From Acidobacteriaceae bacterium (lineage in GTDB: Bacteria > Acidobacteriota > Terriglobia > Terriglobales > Acidobacteriaceae), in contig PLBX01000315.1 of NCBI GenBank assembly GCA_003135495.1, positions 1 through 5,026 on the forward strand: a DNA stretch of 5,026 nt, read 5' to 3'. Made by a program: the position numbers and the translations under genes. Positions 1 through 5,026 of this stretch are shown here, piece by piece. Below the pieces are notes generated by a model. The model was given only the letters and a program-made list of their open reading frames with translations, was not told the origin of the DNA and did no database searches. Each line of letters starts with the position of its first letter. The stretch's first letter is position 1.

Positions 1-540
1 CTGGAAGAGATTCGCATGCTGACGAATCTGGAAACCTTTACCGAAAAACTTCTGCAAATTGTTTTGGTGGGACAGCCGGAGCTGGAACAGCGCCTCAAGC
101 AGCCCCAGCTACGACAGTTGCGCCAGCGCTTGACCTTGCGCGCCAAAACTCACCCGCTCAATCTTGACGAAACCAAATCCTATATAACGCAACGCCTGCG
201 CATTGCCGGGTCGAACGGCGATCCTATTTTTGATAACGATTCCGTGGTCTCCATTTTTCGTTACTCGCTAGGCATCCCGCGCGTCATCAATTTGCTGTGC
301 GAGCATTGCCTAGTCAGCGGATTCGTCGACCAGAAGAAAATGATTCCGGTTGAGGTGGTTGATTCCGTGGCTCGGGATTTTGATCTCGCCGAGGGGAATG
401 CGGCTGCCGCCATGACCGCGCCAGTTCCCGCATCCTCCGACAAGTTCGATCTAGTGGAAGCTCTCCGTACTCTGGCGACGCTGGCCGATCGGCTGCGCCA
501 ATCTGAACGACAGGATGTCCCCAAGGAAGGGAAACTATGA
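1..540 (+). CDS. ExeA/GspA-type AAA ATPase, EPS/XrtA-locus associated (5' partial)
   Basis: This is the C-terminal 179 codons of an AAA+ ATPase. The reading frame is open from base 1, and the residues before the first ATG at 16 (LEEIR) belong to the family's conserved 'LEEIR-L-NLE' helix, so that ATG is internal and the true start is upstream. Counting from base 1, residues 17-28 (LLQIVLVGQPEL) are the sensor-1 strand, 38-44 (LRQLRQR) carry the candidate arginine finger, and 91-104 (GIPRVINLLCEHCL) are the sensor-2 helix. Walker A and B must lie upstream. After the AAA lid an Ala/Pro-rich linker (about 130-146) leads to a charged helix (149-170). No membrane segment or peptidoglycan-binding domain follows, unlike classical ExeA. 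Family knowledge: such ATPases (PEP-CTERM 'secretion ATPase' subfamily) sit beside EPS tyrosine kinases, and their exact role is unsettled. The stop overlaps the next start by ATGA. Confidence 0.88.
   Translation: MEEIRMLTNLETFTEKLLQIVLVGQPELEQRLKQPQLRQLRQRLTLRAKTHPLNLDETKSYITQRLRIAGSNGDPIFDNDSVVSIFRYSLGIPRVINLLCEHCLVSGFVDQKKMIPVEVVDSVARDFDLAEGNAAAAMTAPVPASSDKFDLVEALRTLATLADRLRQSERQDVPKEGKL
523..532 (+). promoter_or_regulatory. Ribosome binding site of the tyrosine kinase gene
   Basis: The purine-rich AAGGAAGGGA inside the last codons of the ATPase gene offers two Shine-Dalgarno registers. AAGGA lies 9 nt and AAGGG 5 nt before the ATG at 537. It is the best Shine-Dalgarno match before any start in the window and fixes the kinase start at the ATGA overlap. 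Confidence 0.75.
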
Positions 541-1430
541 GCCGTATTCATGATGCTTTAAAGCGCGCCGAGCAAGAACGATCAACCTCTACGGGGACCC
601 ACGTCGAGCCCAGCTTCGACCAGCCTGAATTCCAACCGGACCGCGTCACGGCGGTGCCACCCGGAGCCGGGATGATGTCCAACACCGGAGGCGGGCTCAG
701 TTACGAATCCTTGCTGGCGCGATGTCCGCAGACCGAATGGGCGCCCGATGCGCGAACCATGCTGTTTTTCGACAACAATGACAGCCGGGTCGGTGCCGAA
801 GAATTTCGCACGCTACGCTCTCGTCTCTACCAGATCCGCGAGAAGATCCAGCTCAAGAATGTCATGGTCACGAGCGCCCTTCCCAAAGAAGGCAAATCTT
901 TCGTGGCCGCGAATCTGGCCCAGGTTATGGTGCGGCAGCATGGACGCCGGGTGCTGGTGATTGATGGCGATCTACGCAATCCTGGCATGCATCGTCACCT
1001 CGGAGCGGCCCAAACCCCGGGACTAGCCGAATATTTGTTAGGCGAATGCGATGAAATCGCAGCGCTGCAACGCGGGCCCATGGAGAATCTGTTCTTCATG
1101 CCAGCCGGCCGCGCCGCGGGAAGCGCTCCAGAACTGCTCTCCAACGGGCGCCTAAAAATTTTACTGCAGAGACTTGAACCGCTGTTCGATTGGATTATTA
1201 TTGATACCTCCCCCGTAATCCCGGTATCGGACTCCACGCTCGTGGCTAGCCTTTGTGACGGCATTCTCATGGTGGTCCGCTCCAACGTAACGCCATCCGA
1301 TATGGCTCGGCGCGCGCGCGAGGAGTTCCCCGACAAACTATTGCTGGGAGTAGTGCTCAACGGAACCCAGTCCGGCGCCGTTGCACGTTCGAAGTATTAC
1401 TACGGCGAAGCCGTAAGCAGCAAAGTTTAA
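537..1430 (+). CDS. Cytoplasmic polysaccharide-biosynthesis tyrosine autokinase (BY-kinase, CpsD/CapB type)
   Basis: A 297-residue P-loop ATPase of the MinD-like BY-kinase family. It autophosphorylates C-terminal tyrosines and thereby tunes polymerisation and export of EPS with a membrane chain-length protein. Visible motifs are Walker A (112-121, TSALPKEGKS), Walker A' (139-147, VLVIDGDLR) and Walker B (220-226, IIIDTSP). The helix EEFRTLRSRL (88-97) matches the family's 'E-FRTLR' element used in oligomer contacts. The N-terminus SRIHDALKRAEQ (2-13) is the conserved short helix of the XrtA/acidobacterial type. A Pro/Gly-rich, probably disordered linker follows (about 17-55). There is no transmembrane segment, so the membrane activator domain should be a separate protein. 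The tyrosine tail is minimal: one YYY cluster at 287-289 before the end. A close alternative is a non-kinase ParA/MinD paralogue, made unlikely by the tail and context. Confidence 0.9.
   Translation: MSRIHDALKRAEQERSTSTGTHVEPSFDQPEFQPDRVTAVPPGAGMMSNTGGGLSYESLLARCPQTEWAPDARTMLFFDNNDSRVGAEEFRTLRSRLYQIREKIQLKNVMVTSALPKEGKSFVAANLAQVMVRQHGRRVLVIDGDLRNPGMHRHLGAAQTPGLAEYLLGECDEIAALQRGPMENLFFMPAGRAAGSAPELLSNGRLKILLQRLEPLFDWIIIDTSPVIPVSDSTLVASLCDGILMVVRSNVTPSDMARRAREEFPDKLLLGVVLNGTQSGAVARSKYYYGEAVSSKV
1401..1415 (+). repeat. Perfect 6-bp inverted repeat with GAA loop at the kinase 3' end
   Basis: TACGGC-GAA-GCCGTA is a perfect 6-bp stem with a 3-nt loop, ending 12 nt before the kinase stop codon. It contains the core GCGAAGC, known as an unusually stable DNA mini-hairpin. 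It encodes Tyr-Gly-Glu-Ala-Val of the tail. No T-run follows, so it is not an intrinsic terminator. Any role is speculative; the repeat itself is plain in the sequence. Confidence 0.3.
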
Positions 1431-1454
1431 GAAACGCAAAGAGCCAAGATAGCC

Positions 1455-1459
1455 GAGGG
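1455..1459 (+). promoter_or_regulatory. Ribosome binding site of the sugar transferase gene (TTG start)
   Basis: GAGGG lies 4 nt before TTG at 1464, a tight but workable spacing. It supports the unusual start codon: no ATG or GTG occurs in frame between the kinase stop (1428-1430, same frame) and this TTG. Confidence 0.55.
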
Positions 1460-1463
1460 CAAG

Positions 1464-2837
1464 TTGATACGCCTTTTCAATGTCTATTATCCAGTTCGTA
1501 CGCTGGTCCTGCTGATCGGAGAGGCCCTGATTGTTTGGACCTCTTTCGTTCTCGGCGCCATTTATGAACTTCGTGAAGACAGTTACCTTGTGCTTAATTA
1601 TGAGGGTGGGTACCTCAAGATCCTCGCGGTAACACTGCTCGTATTGCTATGCTCGCATTGGCTGGATTTGTACGACACGGCCCGTCTCCAGACTAAGAGC
1701 GAGCTTTATTTCCGCCTGCTCATGGTTCCGGGCGTGCTTGCCTTCGTTCTAGCCGCCATCGCCTACGTTCGCCCCAACTATTTATTGGGAAGCGGATCTT
1801 CGGCGGTTGGCCTTCTCATCCTGACCGTGGCTTTATTCGGATGGAGGCTAGGGTTTACCTGGCTAGTCCAGCTGCCGATCCTGGTCGAGCGTGTTTACGT
1901 TCTCGGCACCGGGGAGCGCGCGCAACGGGTAGTTCAGGGCCTGCGCCAGAATCCAGAGATAGGAGTGGAGATTGCCAGTTGGACCGGCAAGATGGAAGGC
2001 GCAGTAACGCTGGAAGCGGTTGCGGCCCATTTGATGGAGGTCGTCGAGAAGCAAAAAGTGCATCGCGTTATCGTCGCGACGCCCGACCGCCGTGGCGCTC
2101 TGCCCATGAAGGAACTGCTTGAGTTGCGCATGCAGGGGGTCAAGATCGAAGAAGCCACTACGTGGCTGGAAAAAATCACGGGCAAAATTGAAGTTGAGAA
2201 TCTGAATCCCAGTTGGTTGGTTTTTGGTCAAGGTTTTCGGCGCGGCGCGATATTCATCATGATTCGCCGCGTAATCTCTGTCGGCATTTCACTGCTTGGT
2301 CTTTTTCTCGCGCTTCCGCTATTCCCCTTCATCATACTTGCCATTCGTTTCGACTCAAAAGGCCCGGTATTTTACAGCCAGACGCGGGTCGGCAAGGGCG
2401 GCCGCACCTTTCAGGTCGTGAAGTTTCGAACCATGCGGCAGGACGCTGAAGCAGGCACTGGTCCGCAGTGGGCGGGCACTCACGATCCGCGCGTTACCCG
2501 CGTTGGGAAGTTTCTGCGCTCTTCGCGGCTGGATGAAATTCCTCAATTGTGGTGCGTGCTTAAGGGAGATATGGCCTTCGTCGGTCCGCGACCGGAGCGT
2601 CCCGAATTCATCGATATGCTCTCCAAGGAGATTCCGTATTACGGCGTGCGTCACATGGTAAGGCCCGGGCTGACCGGTTGGGCGCAGGTTAGATACAAGT
2701 ATGGCAGCACCATCGAAGACGCCCGTGAAAAGCTGCAGTATGACTTGTTTTACATCAAAAATGCCTCGGTTGGTCTCGATCTTCTGATCATGTTCCAGAC
2801 GGTGAAGACGGTTCTTTTGCGCCGGGGTGCGCAATGA
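1464..2837 (+). CDS. Polyprenyl-phosphate sugar-1-phosphate transferase (EPS initiating enzyme, WbaP/EpsB-like)
   Basis: A 457-residue integral inner-membrane enzyme that should transfer a sugar-1-phosphate from a nucleotide sugar to undecaprenyl phosphate, the first step of EPS repeat-unit assembly. Four N-terminal hydrophobic segments (about 12-32, 51-66, 85-101, 113-130) precede a Rossmann-like domain starting VYVLGTGERAQ (144-154). A fifth hydrophobic segment (about 268-294), probably re-entrant, begins the catalytic bacterial sugar transferase domain. Catalytic-domain motifs are KFRTMRQDAE (320-329), RLDEIPQLW (355-363) with the Asp357-Glu358 dyad matching the catalytic pair of PglC, FVGPRPERP (372-380) and PGLTGWAQV (401-409). 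Length and order are normal for the polyisoprenylphosphotransferase family; the N-terminus IRLFNVYYPVRTLV points to the PEP-CTERM-associated subfamily. It starts at TTG; the next in-frame ATG would remove about 86 residues and three membrane segments. The sugar cannot be read from sequence. Confidence 0.93.
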   Translation: MIRLFNVYYPVRTLVLLIGEALIVWTSFVLGAIYELREDSYLVLNYEGGYLKILAVTLLVLLCSHWLDLYDTARLQTKSELYFRLLMVPGVLAFVLAAIAYVRPNYLLGSGSSAVGLLILTVALFGWRLGFTWLVQLPILVERVYVLGTGERAQRVVQGLRQNPEIGVEIASWTGKMEGAVTLEAVAAHLMEVVEKQKVHRVIVATPDRRGALPMKELLELRMQGVKIEEATTWLEKITGKIEVENLNPSWLVFGQGFRRGAIFIMIRRVISVGISLLGLFLALPLFPFIILAIRFDSKGPVFYSQTRVGKGGRTFQVVKFRTMRQDAEAGTGPQWAGTHDPRVTRVGKFLRSSRLDEIPQLWCVLKGDMAFVGPRPERPEFIDMLSKEIPYYGVRHMVRPGLTGWAQVRYKYGSTIEDAREKLQYDLFYIKNASVGLDLLIMFQTVKTVLLRRGAQ

Positions 2838-3991
2838 AAATGAGATACGTCTTCTGGTTCTCGGCAGCTCTGGTTGGCTACTCGTACCTGGGTTATTCCG
2901 TATGGTTGTGGCTGCGTGGGCGCTGGTCGCCTCGTCCGGTGCGCCGCGGCTCTTGGTTGCCCTCCGTCTCCGCGGTGATGGTGCTGCGGAACGAAGAAGC
3001 GGTGATCGAGGAGAAGCTGGAAAATCTGCTGGCGCTCGATTATCCCGAGGATAAATTTGACATTGTCGTGGTTTCCGACGGCTCCAGTGATCGGACAGCC
3101 GCCATTCTTGACGAATACGCGCTTAGCTCCCGCACGGGAGGGGAAGTGCGAGCGGAGGTGCGTACCCTGATAAAGCCCTCTTCCCAAGGGAAGGCGGCCG
3201 GTTTGAATGACGCCATTCAGCTTGCGACTGGCGAACTGCTCTTTTTCACCGACGCGCGGCAGCACATCGAATCAGGCGCTTTGCGCAAGCTGGTTGAGAA
3301 TTTTTCCGATCCTGAAGTCGGAGCCGCAAGCGGCGAATTGATGCTTGGCGATCCATCGAGTGGAGAAACCAGCAAGGGAATGGGTGTGTACTGGCGCGTT
3401 GAGAAGAAAATTCGAGAACTGGAATCGCAGTCAGGTTCTGTGCCCGGCGCGACCGGCGCTATCTACTGCGCTCGCCGGGAATTATTCGGAGCCGCGCCAT
3501 TGCCGGAAGGCACCATTCTCGATGACGTTCTCCTGCCCATGCAGGTTGTGCGCCGAGGCTATCGCGTTATTTTCGACGCACGCGCCCGCGCTTGGGACTC
3601 GCCCGATCTTGGCGATGGCCGAGAATTTTACCGGAAAGTTCGAACCCTCAGCGGCAACTATCAGCTTCTTCAACTTGCACCCTGGTTGTTGACTTCAGAA
3701 AATGCAATTCGATTTGAATTCATTAGCCACAAACTTTCGCGCCTCGCGGTTCCCTTCGCCTTGCTGGCGCTGCTGATTACATCCCTCTTTCTGCCGCAGC
3801 CGTTCTACCGGATTGCGCTCGGTCTTCAGCTTGCCTTTTATGCTCTTAGCGTATCCGCCCTGGCCGGAATGAAGATTGGCCCCCTATCGCGAATTGCCGA
3901 ACCAGCGCGGACCTTCCTGGTTCTCAATTCAGCAGCCATGGTTGCTTTCGTCAATTTTGCTACGGGCAGAAAGGCCATCTGGGTTCGCTAG
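2834..3991 (+). CDS. Membrane-anchored family 2 glycosyltransferase
   Basis: A 385-residue GT-A fold enzyme resembling the cellulose/poly-GlcNAc synthase-like GT2 group. It probably adds a sugar to the lipid-linked EPS repeat unit at the cytoplasmic face. One N-terminal hydrophobic segment (about 5-26) precedes the catalytic domain. Visible motifs are LRNEE (51-55), VVVSDGSSDRT (78-88) for nucleotide binding, GKAAGLNDAI (119-128), FFTDARQHI (137-145) in the DxD position, and TILDDV (227-232), the likely catalytic acidic pair. KVRTLSGNYQLL (268-279) occupies the place of QxxRW. Three hydrophobic segments follow (about 303-320, 326-345, 358-376). The metal site reads D-A-R rather than D-x-D. 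The ATG at 2834 forms an ATGA overlap with the sugar transferase stop, implying translational coupling; an ATG two codons later (2840) is possible. GGGG at 2824-2827 is a weak ribosome site. A processive synthase is possible but less likely without QxxRW. Confidence 0.9.
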   Translation: MKMRYVFWFSAALVGYSYLGYSVWLWLRGRWSPRPVRRGSWLPSVSAVMVLRNEEAVIEEKLENLLALDYPEDKFDIVVVSDGSSDRTAAILDEYALSSRTGGEVRAEVRTLIKPSSQGKAAGLNDAIQLATGELLFFTDARQHIESGALRKLVENFSDPEVGAASGELMLGDPSSGETSKGMGVYWRVEKKIRELESQSGSVPGATGAIYCARRELFGAAPLPEGTILDDVLLPMQVVRRGYRVIFDARARAWDSPDLGDGREFYRKVRTLSGNYQLLQLAPWLLTSENAIRFEFISHKLSRLAVPFALLALLITSLFLPQPFYRIALGLQLAFYALSVSALAGMKIGPLSRIAEPARTFLVLNSAAMVAFVNFATGRKAIWVR

Positions 3992-3996
3992 ACTGC

Positions 3997-5026
3997 ATGA
4001 GAATTCTCTGGGTCAAAGCCGACAAACTCCTGCCCGTACAGAATGGCGGGAACATTCGCACGTATCACGTCTTGCGATACCTTTCGGCGCAGCACGAGCT
4101 TACTTTTTACTCCTATTACGGCGGCGCGTCCGACCCTGACTATGAACGGCAGCTAGAGCGTGAACTTCCCGGAGCAGTGGCGGTTTGTACCGGCAAACGA
4201 GAGCTGTCTGGCGCTGCCCGCGGACTTGACTATTTACTTCATCTTTCCGCCGAGCCGCCCTACGCTGTCAGCCGCTTTGCGGAGCCGTCAGTCCAAAAGC
4301 GCATTCAGACCTGGTTTCGCGAGCAACGTTTTGATGTAGCCGTCTGCGATTTTCTGGACGCTGCAGTAAATTTTCCTCCAAGACTCAACCTGCCCAGCGT
4401 CCTCTTTCAGCACAACGTGGAAAGCGAAATCTGGCGCCGCCATGCTGACACTTCCGAGAACCCGGTCAAGAAAATGATGTATGGCCTGGAATTCCGAAAA
4501 ATGCTGGCCTACGAGCGTGCCGCGGTCCGCCGATTTCAGCACGTGATTGCAGTTTCCGAAAACGACCGGGCACTGATGATGAAGTGGATTGACGGCAATC
4601 GCATTACTGTCATTCCAACCGGAGTCGATCTTGCGCAGTATCGGCCCGCTTCCGCGTCCTCCTCAAGCACTTTCGACGCCTCCGCGCCGCTCATCACGTT
4701 TGTCGGCGCCATGGACTGGGAGCCGAATGTCGATGGCCTGGAATTTTTCTGCGGGGATGTTTGGCCTTTAATCAAGGCCGAATTTCCTCTGGCCCGCTTT
4801 CGAATCGTTGGGCGCAATCCCGATCGCCGCGTTCAAAGATGGCCCGCGATCGACGCCTCGATCGAAGTTACAGGACGTGTGCCCTCGGTCGTCGAGCATC
4901 TGCGCGAGTCCACGGTTGTCATCGTGCCACTTCGCATCGGCGGTGGAACGCGGCTCAAAATTTATGAGGCGATGGCTACGGCCAAAGCGGTTGTCTCGAC
5001 TACGGTCGGTGCGGAAGGATTGGACG
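3997..5026 (+). CDS. GT4-type glycosyltransferase, GT-B fold (3' partial)
   Basis: An open frame of 343 codons from ATG at 3997 with no stop before the window end. It encodes a soluble GT-B glycosyltransferase that likely adds a sugar to the EPS repeat unit from a nucleotide sugar. The N-terminal Rossmann domain begins MRILWVKADKLLPVQNGGN, whose glycine loop (17-19) is typical of the family. FQHNVESEIWRRH (137-149) is a hallmark of the PEP-CTERM/EPS-associated GT4 subfamily. VIAVSENDR (183-191) and VIPTGVDLAQYRP (205-217) close the first domain. A Ser-rich linker (218-225) leads to the second, with ITFVGAMDWEPNVDGLEFF (233-251), FRIVGRNP (268-275), the loop VTGRVPSV (291-298) and the donor site PLRIGGGTRLKIYEAMATAK (311-330). 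Glu324 is the second Glu of the E-x7-E motif; the first position (316) is Gly. It starts 5 nt after the GT2 stop, with no clear Shine-Dalgarno site, so coupled translation is likely. The missing end is probably some tens of residues. Confidence 0.9.
   Translation, partial: MRILWVKADKLLPVQNGGNIRTYHVLRYLSAQHELTFYSYYGGASDPDYERQLERELPGAVAVCTGKRELSGAARGLDYLLHLSAEPPYAVSRFAEPSVQKRIQTWFREQRFDVAVCDFLDAAVNFPPRLNLPSVLFQHNVESEIWRRHADTSENPVKKMMYGLEFRKMLAYERAAVRRFQHVIAVSENDRALMMKWIDGNRITVIPTGVDLAQYRPASASSSSTFDASAPLITFVGAMDWEPNVDGLEFFCGDVWPLIKAEFPLARFRIVGRNPDRRVQRWPAIDASIEVTGRVPSVVEHLRESTVVIVPLRIGGGTRLKIYEAMATAKAVVSTTVGAEGLD

Noticed and set aside
164..188. TTGACG ... TATAAC resembling a -35/-10 promoter inside the ATPase gene
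   Set aside because: The spacer is 13 nt, too short for a sigma-70 promoter, and both boxes sit in conserved coding sequence.
1310..1320. Alternating G(CG)5 run, potentially Z-DNA forming
   Set aside because: It is short and is explained by Arg/Ala codons (ARRARE) of the kinase; no independent sign of function.
995..1360. Open frame of 121 codons on the - strand opposite the kinase
   Set aside because: The product is Ser/Arg-rich with no family resemblance, antisense to the conserved kinase core.
1401..1440. Possible rho-independent terminator after the kinase gene
   Set aside because: The hairpin is only 6 bp and is followed by AGCAGCAAAG rather than a T-run; the next gene is 33 bp away in the same operon.
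2355..2834. Open frame of 159 codons on the - strand
   Set aside because: It lies wholly opposite the catalytic domain of the sugar transferase, has no recognisable motif and is a shadow frame.
2750..3265. Long open frame of 171 codons on the - strand opposite the end of the sugar transferase and start of the GT2 gene
   Set aside because: It is antisense to two clearly conserved genes, its translation shows no recognisable domain, and it spans the operon junction. It is best explained by the codon bias of the + strand genes.
3876..4139. Small + strand frame across the GT2/GT4 junction
   Set aside because: It is out of frame with both conserved genes, and its product has no family features. 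The real gene here starts at 3997 in another frame.

Overview
The window is a stretch of an exopolysaccharide (EPS) / surface glycan biosynthesis locus. Five genes lie head-to-tail on the + strand with almost no intergenic DNA, so it reads as one operon. The first gene enters from the left already in progress and the last runs off the right edge. The moderately GC-rich composition, the 'SRIHDALKRAEQ' start of the kinase and the 'IRLFNVYYPVRTLV' start of the sugar transferase recall EPS clusters of Acidobacteriota (Terriglobia-like) and related XrtA/PEP-CTERM loci of other Gram-negatives. This assignment comes from remembered family resemblance, not from a search, and stays tentative.

Layout: (1) 1-540, C-terminal part of an ExeA/GspA-type AAA ATPase of the kind found beside EPS/exosortase loci. 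(2) 537-1430, a cytoplasmic bacterial tyrosine kinase (BY-kinase, CpsD/CapB type), overlapping gene 1 by ATGA. (3) 1464-2837, a polyprenyl-phosphate sugar-1-phosphate transferase (WbaP/EpsB-like) starting at TTG after the only gap above 5 bp, which is 33 bp. (4) 2834-3991, a membrane-anchored family 2 glycosyltransferase, again joined by ATGA. (5) 3997-5026, a GT4-type glycosyltransferase beginning 5 bp after gene 4 and cut off by the window end.

Inferred joint role: the sugar transferase loads the first sugar phosphate onto undecaprenyl phosphate. The GT2 and GT4 enzymes extend the lipid-linked repeat unit on the cytoplasmic face. The tyrosine kinase, probably with a chain-length (Wzz-like) partner encoded elsewhere, controls polymerisation and export. 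The ExeA-like ATPase is a conserved partner of unclear mechanism. No flippase, polymerase, export porin or exosortase lies in the window; these would be expected nearby.

I see no RNA genes, mobile elements, CRISPR arrays, convincing promoter or terminator. There is no gene-free stretch longer than 33 bp. I found no undescribed system. The observations worth a second look are details within a recognisable EPS operon.
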